A stretch of 64,000 bases of DNA from Burhinus oedicnemus (taxonomy: Eukaryota; Chordata; Aves; Charadriiformes; Burhinidae), in NCBI GenBank assembly GCA_008921705.1, contig VFFE01007508.1, forward strand, positions 122,450-186,449, given 5' to 3'. How positions within the stretch are numbered: position 1 is the stretch's first letter; each line of letters begins with the position of its first letter. Of this stretch, positions 1 to 12,572 are shown one piece after another. Both the position numbers and the translations under genes were made by a program. The notes beneath the pieces were generated by a model. That model was given only the letters and a program-made list of their open reading frames with translations. It searched no databases and was not told where the DNA came from.

Positions 1-3000
1 GCGCCATAGCGCTCACTTTGAAAGCATTGAGTCTGTATTACAGCAGAGACTCTGACCCACAGACTCATCCCCTTCCTGAGAAACATGTTCTGTCTCTCAC
101 ATCCCCCAAGCAAGCGAAAATCTACAAATAGCGCTGAGCTGACAGTTCTACCGGTGGTGCCAGAGACAGGACAGAATCCAGCTCATTCCTCCGTGCTTGC
201 TGTTTCATTAGTAAAGATAAGATTTACAAAACCACGTGGAACAGATAAACTGAGTAAGAATCCCTTCTGTAAACTCAGATTTCTGACTTGCTTTTTACGG
301 TGTTCCCAGCAAACTCTGTTTCCAAAGAGTTGAGAGGAGATGCTGTCAAAACATCCCATGTTTATTGTACTGCTCAGGCAGGGTTGAGAAGGTGAGGCCG
401 GTGTTTTCCACAGCACTGTCATGAGCAAAGAGGAACTACGGCATCATATCTGAGTCTCTCAGCGAGGTTGATCTAAGAGAGTATGAAAACTGACTTGCAG
501 CTGGTATTTGTATCAGGATGGAGAATAGCCTTTCATTGATATTCAGCCTGTATAAGGTCCAGTTCTGGAATCCATCCTCAGCCAGAAATACCTGGACAGT
601 GCAAAGGAGATTCACTGCAAGGAACACAAAGGTCTCCTTGTTGCAGACTTCTGTATATTGACCCACTCCTGACTCTGAGCAAAGCTTCATCATTGTCAGG
701 GGGGTGATGTTCTCATTTGAATGCTCTGAAACCACTCAAGGCTTTTGCCCAGTGTCGTGCTAAATTAGGTCAGATATTGAATCAGAACTCTGGATCGTCA
801 CTATGCGTGCCTAGAAGCCAAATCCACATATGAACTTTCCATCCAGCAACCAGCTCTAGGACAGTTTAATTAATCTACTTTCACAAAGTGAACTGCACCG
901 TGTAACAGCTGAAGGGTGTATTTCTCCAACACCACAGCAAATGCTCTTCACCTTGGCTTTACGTCCGGCTTAGAAGTATCTCAGGAGCCAACAAATCCCA
1001 TCTAACGTGGCTCAGAAATGCCAGCAGTTCTTTGCGCATCACGTGTCATCTCTTCATCTACATCAGTGCACAAGCTGCGCTGGCACTGCCACATTGCTGA
1101 GTTTTATTTGCTACCGTAGTCTTGCTCTTCTCTGAAAGGAGATTGTAAAAGTTTGGCCTTTTCTAAAGGACCGACACAAGCATTTGAATCTCGTTCTCTT
1201 TCAAATTCCACACCATCACTTGACCCTTTAAAGTACAGACACTGAAGCTGTGTTTAATCTAAATGCCATTTCTAAGAGCACACCCACAGAGTTATTAGGC
1301 ATTTGCTCAACACAGTACATCCAAGTTACATTAAAAGGACCAAGCTGAGACCCATCTGCTTTTTAAACATTATTTGGCTCAGTCCCCAAAACCAAGAGCA
1401 ATAATCAAATTTTTTAAAAAATACTGTTTTGTGATTGTCTGTGAAGAGATTTTACAAGCTAATGTTAATTTGTCTCTCTTGCAGAACTTGGCGTGACCCA
1501 AAACTGTGCCTAACATGACTGCCTCCCTAGGAGAATGTGTTTTTGCAAGTACTTTAAAGTACAGTTAGTAGTAACGCGGAGGGGATTTTGTTGGCTTCTG
1601 CAGAATCAGGTTTGCCCCCCAATGGAAGGAAAAGCTCTGCCCAAAACTTCCTCTGGGTAGGCTTGGGAAACAATGTAGCTTTCTGCAGGAGCGACCTTAC
1701 ACGCAAGCTGAATGAATTAAAAAATGGTCAGTGTTTTTAAAGCAAAGAAGAACTTGGGCTGCCTCAAAATTAAAACAGCCTTGTGACGTTTTCATGTTAT
1801 CCAAAATTGGTTTGAAAAGATTTGTGTGACAGTGGTCCATTTTGAACATTATTAGCTGGGTTTTCATTTTAAAAATGGTCACTGCTAGCTTTAATTTTGG
1901 AGTAGAAAACCAAAAGCTTTTCTCGAAAGTATCTTTACAAAAGCCCCCCAAAACCCCAACCCTCTTTAAAGCTTTACGTTTTGTTTTTCACCTAGAAAGC
2001 AATGAACTCTACTGAACCGTCCTGAGGAAAGTGCTTGAGGAGTGTGTGTGCTTAGGTGAAACGAGTAGAGCTGAATTCAAGTGATATAGTACTCATTTCT
2101 CTGTTAAGTAAAACAAAACTGCACTACCACAAAACAGTGTATTTTACTTGTACAATGAAATGCTATTCCCCTTGGCGCTAATGAGGATTTTGCTTTTACT
2201 GCAGCAAATCCAGTATTTCAGCTATATTCTTTATTAGCTGTGACAGCTCTTTGTCAGGGATGTGCAACAACTTTTCAGGAGCAAAAGAAAGGTCTGTTAA
2301 TTTGGACTAAATAATATATTTTTCTTCAATATCTTTCCATTTTGGATGAACCTTCAAAACCAATTCTAACTCAGCCAGCATAGGAAAGATTGACCCGTAT
2401 CACTGAAATGTGTCCAAGTTATAAGACATCAAAAGTAAGGGGACATCTTAATTACAGGCCATGCAACCAGTTCTACCTAAAGCGTCTATACACACATATG
2501 CATACCAACTGGCTTTTATCCCTCAGAGAAAGTGTTCTCTGAGCAATCCCAGCACCCAGCTCCAACAGGTTACTTGCTAAGCTCAAATGTGGATTTCTCA
2601 TCCAGTTGAACTAAGGCCAAGGGCCCAACAGCTATTGAGTCATTTACTCAAGAAATGTGATTCAGTGTGCACTTTCAGCTGAAAGGACAGAGAAATTGAT
2701 GCATTGGGTGGAGCTGAGCCCCAACCCCGAGATTTTGACACTCAATCACTGCTGTAACTTTCAAACCAAACTTCCTTCCCTCCACGTCCTTGGTGTAAAC
2801 ACGGTACAACGCATTTGTTCTCACTGATACACAGCCACCAGTGTGGGTTCAGTGATTCGCCGCCTTTGTGTTTGCTTGTATCAAGTGTGCTTGTACTTAA
2901 GTATTAGTACTTAATTTATAACAACAGTGTCCCACCTGCTTATGAAATTAATGAACCCAGAGATGCGAGGGAGGATGTATTTGAACTATGCCTTAAGGTG

Positions 3001-3888
3001 GATGGTCTGCTGTTTACCTTGTATTTTTCTGTGCTATGAACCATCACCCTTCCAAACAGGCAATTTTTAGTTTTTTCTGGACTTGGGTAGTTGTCCTTGT
3101 CAGGTACCTGCCATTAGTTATTTTCTTTCAAAGGAATAATGAGGATGTAATTTGGGGTGTTTTGCCCCAAAAAAGTGACTTAAAAATCCACAAAACTCTT
3201 TCAAAAGATGCCATGAGGATTAAAGCTAACAATCTTCAAGTGGCAGCTTTTAGTTACACAGGACTGTTGTAGGAAAAAAGTCTGTACCATTAATGTTCAA
3301 CAAATTGTATACTGAGTGCTTCAGCAATCCTAGACCATGAAAATCAACCCTCATTTCCTTACTAATGGCAACAAAATCACGTTGACATCATTGAGTAGGC
3401 CAAATTCGCCACTCAGTCGGAATCACACCATTGACTTTTTGTACCCTGTCATGTCATTTCTCTGTTTGCCCTGTTCCTTGAGACAATTTGCTCTTACTTG
3501 TCCTTTCAAATTAGTATTCCCATTTCATACTGCTGTCAGACAGGTTAACATGGCAAACACGTTTCCATTTGGGTGCTACAAGGCTTTTCACTTAAAGATT
3601 AAAATGTGCTCTAGAAGTATTGATTAATTAAATCTGAAAACACCCAGATAAAGTCAGCGAGTAGCACATAGAGATTGTTTCATTCTAGACATCTTCTTTA
3701 ATTGATTATAGCAATACTACGTAATTCTTTAGGATAGATAATAAAGAAATGGTGAGCTCACTTGAAGCCACGTGGGAATTGCATTGCAAACACCGCATTT
3801 ATTGAAGGAACAGCAGTCTCGGCAGATTAGACAGCAGCCAGTGATGCTGTTTCCCTATCAGGTACTGTGTGCAATTGCAATGGTAAAT
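1..3888. other. Intergenic, nothing recognised
   Basis: AT-rich sequence with ORFs no longer than 99 codons, none showing a protein family feature or exon-like splice boundaries that I could support. Confidence 0.7.
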
Positions 3889-3970
3889 GTGTGTCTGTGC
3901 TTTGATACCCTCACGGAGCGCTCAGAGGAAGACAAGCTGTGTTCCCAATAAGCCTGTATAATTCAAGTTC
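3889..3970 (+). repeat. Diverged direct repeat, copy 1
   Basis: GGAGCGCTCAGAGGAA followed by AAGCTGT and then CCTGTATAATTCAAG parallels the text at 4,589-4,678. The similarity spans about 80 bases with small indels. It could be two members of an unnamed old repeat or a local duplication. Confidence 0.5.
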
Positions 3971-4304
3971 CAGGCTGCTCTCCAAAGTCTTCACAGTGAG
4001 GTTGGTAGGAATTGCTCTTCTAGTGACTCTTCGTTGCAATACCAGTTACACCTTTTCTTGTGATTTTCATCTGAAAAACTAGAAGAAAATTAGAAAATCT
4101 AGGAGCAATGGCTGATCAAGGAGCTAGTAAATAGCATGCTTCTGAGAATTTTTGCTTTTAATGAGTATTGTTTTCATTACAAAAACAAATATGTATCAGG
4201 AATTTTAAGGATTGATATAATGGATATTAAATTGACATTTTTGTTAGCAGTAAATTAAAATGTTCTACTGCTTTTTGTAACTGCCAGTTTGTCATACTTC
4301 ACAC

Positions 4305-4560
4305 AGGAACATGAGAAAGGCCGTACTTGCTCAGAGTGAAGGTCCATCTGGCTCAGCATCCTGTCCCTGGTCAGTGGCCAAGAAAGGATGCCTAGGGGTG
4401 AGCATAAGAACAAGGAAAATTAATAGTGATTCTTCTTCAGAATATCTCCAGCCTTTAGTTACCAGTGACTCAGGAACTTCCAGTCTTACTGTCTCAGTGC
4501 ATTTTCTAAGACTAACAGAGTCCTACTTGATATTTGAGGGGAAGAAAAGGAAGGGTATTT
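4305..4560 (-). mobile_element. Ancient LINE-like fragment (probable old CR1/L3 relative)
   Basis: The text AACATGAGAAAGGCCGTACT, GGTCCATCTGGCTCAGCATC, CTGTCCCTGGTCAGTGGCC and later TAGTTACCAGTGACTCAGG with GGAACTTCC follows, in order, a widespread amniote repeat I recall as the antisense 3' part of an old CR1-type LINE. It is heavily mutated and the ends are uncertain. The family name is from memory. Confidence 0.5.
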
Positions 4561-4588
4561 GGCATGGGTGGCTTTGTAGATCATGAGA

Positions 4589-4678
4589 TATGTCTGTTGT
4601 TAGTGATGCCCATGGAGTGCTCAAAGGAAAAAAGCTGTCTGGGTGGTTCCCCAGCTAGTCTGTTTAACTCAAGGACAG
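4589..4678 (+). repeat. Diverged direct repeat, copy 2
   Basis: GGAGTGCTCAAAGGAA, AAGCTGT and GTCTGTTTAACTCAAG match copy 1 at 3,889-3,970 in the same order and orientation. It directly follows the old LINE-like fragment and may be part of it. Confidence 0.5.
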
Positions 4679-4699
4679 TGGTTGCCCTCTGTTCTCCAT

Positions 4700-7600
4700 C
4701 TTATCACTTCCCACAGTTTACCACTATCTCTTCCTGGTCAAATATGAGCTGCCCCTCTGTTCAGATACAGGATACATTGCCAATTTTCTCACGTTCTTCC
4801 CTCATCACCCCTTGGTCCTCCTCCGTTTCTTATTCTCTCATTAGGCAAAGATGAACTGTTTCTCCTCTGCTGCACACACCTCCAGGCCAGCCGTAGTGTG
4901 CGACAAGGGAGCACAATGCCAGCTGCCCTCACAGTATTTCAAGCAAGAACAGGAGCAGGTCCCCCAGGAGCCTCTGCACAGGACTGCTGATCTCCCCAAG
5001 GCTGGAAGACTGAAGCTGGGAATCTCAACTGCCTGTGAAATTAGTCCAGGGCAAAGTATCTGTGTGTTTATGAGTAGACCTCCCAGTACAGAGTTTTCCT
5101 GTAAAGCCCTTGACTGCGTAAGGTCTATGCAGGAGATCTGAGCCAGCCTGATCCAGGCCACTACATCCAGCAAGATCAGAGGCAATCAAAACCTTGTAGT
5201 GCAGGTGAGAAAAGCAAAAGCCCAATCAAATATGAAGTAACTCACGTGGAAGGCATATCCTGTTGTATATTTTAAAACTAACAGCCATTTTTCTGTTTCC
5301 CCAGAAACACAGAGGCAACAACAACAATTTGCTGTACTGTTGACAGACTGGTGAAGCTCTGAATGCAGACCCCTAAACAAACTAAGAATTGCAGGTATAA
5401 TGTTATTTAACTCTTTAAAGTGAAATTGAAAGTTTGGTTCAGCTCACAGATAGATCAAAGGAACAGATAACTGGAGCGGCAGAAAGCATCCGGCAGAAAA
5501 ATTCTCAGCTATCGTGTTAATAGATCATTAGAATGGGAATAATTTATTACAGAGCTTTCCCTGTTAGTGCCTTGTTATGGGCATAATTAAAGGGGTGTAA
5601 TACATATCAGTGGGGGCCATAGAACAATCTGCTATGTGGCTCGTGTTTGATCCAAATTACTACAATGCTCTTTGTTGTGTCAGCAGGACATGGGCATATA
5701 GGCAGTTTGAAAATGAGGTTGCTGCCCCAAGTAGGGACTTACAAATGAAAGTGTGCCAAAGCAATGTGTAGGCAGTCCCTGTGTTTAATCTTGCTTTCTC
5801 CACACAGCTGACTACACGCAAGTGAGTACACCCGTGATGGATATGGATGCTATGGATAGACATCTGCTAAGAACTGGACTGAGATCCTCCAGCCTTTTCA
5901 TATCAGTTGCTGAACAGATGGTGAGCCATCATCATTGTTATTTCATATTCCAGACTCATGGAGATGGGCTGTGAGCTGGCAATTTCTTTTTTTCAGCTTG
6001 GGACCAACAGATCTTTAAAAGTCACAACATTACTGTTATTCTGTTAAGCTCTAGGGACCCACTAAGATTGGGGCTCCTTGTACTAAGTACATACACAGGA
6101 TAGAGGCTAGGAAGAGTTCCTTGTCCCAGATGGTTGAAGACCTAATTTTGGTATAAACCTATGAGCTATACCTAAAAGATCCTGACTTCCTTTGTACCAG
6201 TCCCAACACCCCATTTTGCTGAAAGGGGCATCATTTGCCTGTGATAAGGTGGATGGAAAGTTACTGTCCCTGCTCCCAGCTGCTTCTAGCAATAACTGTT
6301 CATCATACACTCCTAATTTCTGTAGTGACCTGCTGAAAGTGGTTTACCTGTGCTCATTTTACGCCATGCTGGAACCGCGTATGTGTGTGCATGCAGCTGA
6401 TTCCTGTGTTTGTTGCAGTGCAATGGGGATCTCTGGTTCAGGCGTGATAACTTTTTAAGCTGCTTTAGTGTGATATCAGGCATTCATCTGATGATACCAT
6501 TCCTGTCAGATGAGTACAAAAGGCAGTAAAAAAAATCTTGGTGAACAATTTATAGTGCTACAGCTGAGCTGAGAAGCTAAAACCACAGGCATCCTCTCTG
6601 TTAGACAGCAAGGTAACAGAAGCTGCAACAAACTATCCTTGTATAACGAAGCAATTATGTTTTCTCAGTCTCACAAGTTTTTGAAAACACAGCTTTCTCA
6701 GGCTTTCCACTGCTAACACTTTGAGGCTCTTCAGGGAAAGTATGATAAATAAGCAGTCACTATTGCAAGCATGTGTTCGATCACCAATTTTTCCTGCAGA
6801 AATATCTTACATTTTATATCTCTGCTGATAGACTCTTACACCTGAAATAGGTCAAGTAACTGTCACTAAAGGAAGTAGCAAGTCACTGAGGGAAAATCGC
6901 TGATAGAGTCAGAAATAACAGCAACAAAAAGCTATTGTATCTATGGGGGAAGCAAGAAGCCTGGGTTAACTTTCACAGATAGAAAGAGAACTAAGTAATG
7001 AAGCTGTCGTAGAGTTTCTCCAAACTATTTTTTATCCTAATCTTCCTGAAATATTAAATTACAAGAGCTTCAGTAGCAGGCTCCCCAGACAAAACTGTGC
7101 CATACATACAAATTAAAAATAAATTATACATGGCTCTGTAAAGGAAAAATGTAATTCTTCCCATCAAAGCATTGAATGGACTGAGGAGAGCATGTCTCTT
7201 ATGGCTTATATAGACACTTAAGAGAAGGCTAGCATTTGTCTTGCTAAACCAATAACAAGTAATATTTGTGGCCAAATTATGCAAAATAATTTCTTACAAA
7301 GCAAGAAGGGCCACTGGCACTCTTTAAACTAGTAACATAGATAAAGATGATCCTTAAATCCAGATTCCAGGTACAAATGAGTGTTGCGTGGTGGGTTTTG
7401 AGATCCAGACATGAAATTGCACATGTTGAAATTTGGCAGCTTAAGCCCACTTCTGTGATAATAGCAGGGGGGACCAAGGATTCAGCCCACTCTCAGAATG
7501 CACCACGCCTTCAAATGCAGGAAACGCCAGGAGCATGTGCAGAGTGCCCAAGGACCGCGTGCGTCAGGACTCATTTAGCTATGCAAATGTGTATTGCTGA

Positions 7601-8504
7601 GAGTACGTTCTCCTGATCTTAATGCAGTCAGCTGGAGGAGAAGGTGCTCCAAGGGTTATGTGAATAGTGCTTAGCTCTGTCCAAAACTCAAAAATCCTTT
7701 GGGGCCAAATTCAGAGGTACGTCAAGCATCTGCTACTCCCCTCCACGTTCTCTAGAAACTGCCAGAGTCTGCTGCATGGTCTGCATTTGGTTCTCTTATA
7801 ACAGCGATTATTCACAAGTGTCTGGGAGAAATAAAACAGGTAGCAGTTTGTCATTGTTCCAGGCAGCCAAAGGGCAAAAATACCGAATCCAAATGAAATT
7901 GCTGGCTGGATTTCCTGCCAGCCTGCTACCTGTGCAAAATACCTATAAATATAGTTTTGTTTTTGTGGGGTAATAACTATGAGCTCTTTGATGACCACAG
8001 ATGGTAAGGACCCCATCTGAACACATTTTGAATGGTAATAACTGTAGTAACTATAATAACTATCAGCAAAGAACCCCAAACACCTAGCTGAACTCCTGCT
8101 ATTGAAATGACTCAGGGGTAAGAGGGATGAGTCAGAAGGTGAAATATTACTTCACATAGCACGTAGGTGTTCTTCTAAGGTTTCCATCCAAGGATCGACC
8201 TTGTTTAGTTTATGAGATCTGACAAGATCACAGCCCTCGCTTGTAGACTGTAATACAAAGCACTGCACTGATTCACGGATGTCAAATCTGCCAAGTCAAA
8301 TAAAATACACTGGTAATATTCAAATTTCTTATTGAGCCCTCAGCCTTTTCAGTGGGTGCAATTTAAATAGGCAAAGGGAGAATAAATCCAAGTTACATAT
8401 TGAAAATGCTGCTGAAAATAGTCTAGGAAAAATAATGTTAGTAAATAGCAATATTAGTATTATGTGAAAGACTATTAAAATAATCAGATTTATACATATA
8501 TCAC
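4700..8504. other. Intergenic, nothing recognised
   Basis: Short overlapping ORFs on both strands (largest 122 codons) lack recognisable features. A loose TAA-rich patch near 8,035-8,065 is the only low-complexity sequence noted. Confidence 0.7.
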
Positions 8505-8615
8505 ACCTAGTCTCAAAGCACCTCATAAACATTAGTTAACCTCAATAGCCAGCATTCCTGTGCTATAGAAGTGTAGCATCTATTTCTCTGTTTTATAGAG
8601 CTACGTCAGACTTCC
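8505..8615 (-). mobile_element. MIR- or L3-like fossil
   Basis: CAAAGCACCTCATAAACATTAGTTAACCTC-type text, here CAAAGCACCTCATAAACATT, then AACCTCAATAGC, TTCCTGTGCTATAGAAGTGT and CTCTGTTTTATAGA follows the antisense order of an ancient MIR/L3 3' end (AAAGCGCTTTACAAACATTA, CCTGTGAGGTAGG, CCATTTTACAGA). Diverged and non-coding. Confidence 0.5.
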
Positions 8616-11600
8616 AAGGAAGAGATGATACCTTTAGAAAGCAGCAGAGGAGAGGCTGTGGCCTTGGAGTCTAGGTGACCTCTGTGCATCTGGAAAAGGC
8701 TAGGACTACTTTGTTACTCGTATTCCCCAAGTGGGGAAAACAGGTTAAGTCCCTAGCAGAGCAGCTCTGCAGCAAGACTCAGACTGCATTCAGGCAGGTG
8801 AAGTGCAGCTTTTACACACCCCAGCCGCAGCCCATGACCACCACAGAGACTGTGCGTGCACACACGTTGCTGGGAAATTCCCCTTACCCAAGAAGAGAAG
8901 GAGCCAGGCAGCTCTGGGCTTTTGTTTGCACGTTGCTGCAGACACCAGCTACGTGCCGATTTCAGTGTCACGTTGCAGTGTAACCCACTGGTAGGCTACG
9001 GTTGTTCCCTGCCTGTGAACATGCCGCTGAAATAAGTGACGTATCTCTGGTAGCTCTTGGCTGGATGAGAAGTCTGGCAGGTATCTGGGGTAGGTTAGCT
9101 TGCTGTAGAGCCACCACGTTATTTCTTTCAGACACTAGAACCTGGTTGTCATCATATTAGGGAATATCCACAAACAAGTAGCCTCTTAATCTTAAAAAAA
9201 AAAAAGAAAAAAAAAAAAGTTGTCATCAGGTACAAGGGCATAATTTCATGATTAGGACTGTGCAAATAAGGCACTTGGGGAGATGGATGTGAAAGAACAT
9301 CACTAAAGACCTGTCCAAGCAGCTGGCTTTTTCAGCTAGGAAGGTGCTCGTAGTCAGCTGAGCCCAATTCCTGGCTAAGGTATTTGAGTAGGGCCCTGGC
9401 TGAGAGGGAAGGGTGGGAACATGTTGAGTGGTGCTTCAGGGTGCAGTTTCTCATCGGACGTTAATTAAACAGCTGCCAGCTAGGGAAGGAAGTGTTCTTC
9501 CCTCAATCCCTATGTGGTCCTGTGGCTTTCCTTATACCAGCTCTGGCATTTACCTGGTCATAGAGAAATTAAATTCAGGTAGCAAAGCTGGGAGAGACCC
9601 CAGCTCCACAGAAGAGGAGGATTGGATTTTTCACTGGCTCAGCTTTGGGATCTGGTTTGCAGTGGCAACAGGCAAGTGGTAGAGCAGAGCTGGGGAAAGG
9701 CTGCGAAAGGAACGGAACAGGTCCAGCTCTGAGCTGTGGCCAGTTGTGAGATAGGCTGTGTTTTCAGGTCCTGGCTCTGCTAAGTTCCCTTGGGACTTTT
9801 TTTTTCATTTATTTTGCATTTGGAATTTTTTTTCTTAATTTCTTTCTCTAATCAAAAATACTTTATTTGACTCAAATTTGCAAACGCTTTACTGTAACAG
9901 AAGCAATTGTCGGGTCTTGTGAATAACTACTGCCTTACCTGCAAAGGTCTTTTATTTCCCCTAGCAACTCCCTGGTTAAAGAGAGCTTTGCTGGAAGTAT
10001 GCTCTGGAAATCCATTTTCAGGAGATTAAAGTCTTTGAGGGAAACATATGGCTCTTAAATGAATGTCCTTTTGTTATGCTGAGATTGCCTACAGAAATGC
10101 TAGCAAAAAGTCTTCAACTACCACTGTGTTTGTAGGGTAAGAACAAGTTAATTGCAATAATAACAAGATGATTCTCAAGGAATAAATCATCTCTGCGGTA
10201 AGCTATGATTTAAGCGTAGATCACGATTGCAGTGACATCTCCAAACGTTTATCACAGGAGAAGTCAGTTAGCATGGGTTATGGAGCTCAGTGACCTAGCA
10301 GCTGGAACAGGCTGGCAATAGTTTCCTTGTTATGTTTCCTACCTTGACCTTTTCCTGGGGGTGGGGGAGAAATAGTGCTGTGGAAACTGAGATTAATTGT
10401 GGTTTGCTTGTGGCTACCACAAGCAAAATGGCCTTTTCTGAATGACCTGGGTAATGCTTGGGAAAGGGAAGAGCTTAATTAAATAACTGTCGTGTGTGAC
10501 TGGGAATGGGACTTGAGTTATCTTGCTGATAGACCGCCAGCTTGAAGTAGCAGTCACTGCAGCTCTTCATCTTCTGGGATCTATGGGGTGGCTTTGGCAA
10601 AGTGAGTCTGAGCCTCTTGAATCAGCATAATGACAAGCTGGGGAAAGAAAAAGGAGCCTTCACAGTATATAAGTATGGAAATGTTCACCCACCTCATAGG
10701 TGCTCTGTGGGCAAGTGAAATCAGGCAGTCATTTACTTTTTTTTTTTAATTGCATATGTAACTAAATAAAAAATACACACTGCATTTGAATGCAATTGTA
10801 ACATACATTTCCAGAAAGAATTATTAACTTCCGGAAAGTAAAAGTGAAAGCTGTACAAATCAGGGAAGATTTCAGTATGTAGTTTAGTGTAGTTATACAG
10901 TTAGTTTCTTCTTAAGGAAAATCTTGCCTTCTACATAAGCCTACCATTTTCTTCCTGTCTGTAGAAAATAGTTCTGATACGAATTATGTCACTAATAAGC
11001 TGACTGCTCAGTTTACAATGACTAGCTGAACTGGCAATTCTTGCTTTCTTCTCCACAAATTGAATAAGTAGTCCTCTTGAAGAAAATCATGGAAGAAGTA
11101 AAGAATGATTTTTATTTTTTTTTGGGCGACTATTCTTCTAGTATGATTCTTGATCTTCAGATGGTTTGTCAGCTTTCTGAACTTTGGACGGAGAAAAATT
11201 GATGGGACATGGTGATGCAAGGGTAATTCTGTTCCATTTTGGTTTATCATGGAGTTTAGGTATTTGTCCTGGGTCTGGATTCACTTGGATAAGTTAATTT
11301 AAAATGTATTGTGTCTGTGCAAACATACACCAAGAATTTCATTTTCTAGACCACCGATAAGTGAATGGAGAATGAATGAAGCCAAACTAATTCACATCTT
11401 CATTCAAGCAAATACCCAGGTAATATATTTGAGCAAATGACTTAACAGTAAGCTAAGCATATATCTGGGACTAACAATCATAGATTGTCCTCTTAGTCTG
11501 CTACATGCATATAGCACTATGTATACTCAGAATAACCAACAGGGACAGGTATTATGTGTACTGAAATAAAATAGAGTTCCAGTCATGCTGCTTCCATCAG

Positions 11601-11982
11601 CTGCTGGTTATTTACATAAAGGGAGGAAATGTTTCGAAGCTATTTCCTTTCCTGCTGGCACCAAGAAGACTGACTTATTCTGAAACACTGAAATAGATCA
11701 GCCAGCTCAAATGAACTGAAGCAGGCCTGAAATTCTGTATTTGGATTCGCATCTGACCCTGACCTCGGGCCTGTCTTGATTAAGCAAGTCCGTGTAAATT
11801 CATTGACTTACACTGACTCGGAGAGGAGCAGAGTTCAGCACTGAGCTATTACAGAAGAATGCAGAATGGATCTTGGTGTTTTATTTCTTTACAGTGATGA
11901 GCAGCTTTTTTTTGTAGCTCTGAGTCCTGCTTTGCTGCCATGACTTTAATCTGGTGGAGATCAGCTAGCAAAATGCAAAGAG
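8616..11982. other. Intergenic, mostly unrecognised
   Basis: Contains the A-rich run at 9,194 and a weak MIR-like scrap near 9,755-9,795 (TCAGGTCCTGGCTCTGCTAA then CCCTTGGGAC). No gene seen. Confidence 0.7.
9194..9218. repeat. A-rich run
   Basis: Twelve A, one G, then twelve A. Low-complexity sequence; no LINE or SINE body was recognised next to it. Confidence 0.9.
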
Positions 11983-12081
11983 AGGGCTAACCGAGTGTTC
12001 ACGAGCACACTTGCCTTGCCTTTGGGACACCAGGGTTCAAGTCCCTGCTCTGCCACTAATTCACTGTGTCGCACTGAGCTA
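11983..12081 (+). mobile_element. MIR SINE, 5' (tRNA-like and core) part
   Basis: AGGGCTAACCGAGTGTTCAC, then CCAGGGTTCAAGTCCCTGCT and CTGCCACTAATTCACTGTGT parallel the MIR consensus from the tRNA-derived head into the core. A Pol III B-box-like GGTTCAAGTCC sits at 12,034-12,044. It is an ancient insertion, not an active tRNA: no cloverleaf can be completed. Confidence 0.75.
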
Positions 12082-12492
12082 GGCCAGTTGGGTCCGTAGC
12101 CACAGAAGGACTTAGGCTGTTGTCTCTTGCTGACTCAAGAGTGATAGTCAGAGCCTGCTAGGTTTCATGAGGTGCTGACTGGGACTGGGGTGGGAGAGAC
12201 CAGCTCTGGCCTTGGGAACTGGAGCTTCTGAAGGTAGCGTGTTGCAAGCCTGCCTCTCCAGCCCCACTTCTGCAAACGCTAGCTTCAGTGGCACGCTTGG
12301 CAGTAGAGACCACGGGTACCTCTGTCACCAGCTTTTGGCTGCATCCAGCAGGGCGCTGGTGCCAGGAGAGTGTGCTAGAGCTGCCGGGCCAAATGCAGTC
12401 ACTTGCACTGACCCCATCAGAGGGGCAGGATCTCCCTGCAGAGGGATGGGCACACAGCTCCACTGCTGTAGTGCAGTGGCCTTTGTCTCCCT

Positions 12493-12572
12493 GTCTTCCC
12501 TGGGGGCCTTGGAATGGGGATAGCAACACTATCTGCCCTCACAGAAGTTTTGAGGATAAGGGAATTTAAGGT
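12493..12572 (+). mobile_element. MIR SINE, 3' part
   Basis: GGAATGGGGATAGCAACACT, TCTGCCCTCACAGAAGTTTT and GAGGATAAGGGAATTTAAGG match the MIR 3' region (AATGGGGATAATAATAG, CCTCATAGGGTTGT, GAGGATTAAATGAG). Same orientation as the 5' part 412 bases earlier, so the two may be one element split by an insertion or two separate copies. Confidence 0.7.

Noticed and set aside
12000..12080. tRNA-like B-box GGTTCAAGTCC as a possible tRNA gene
   Set aside because: No acceptor stem or cloverleaf can be built, and the flanking text follows the MIR SINE consensus.
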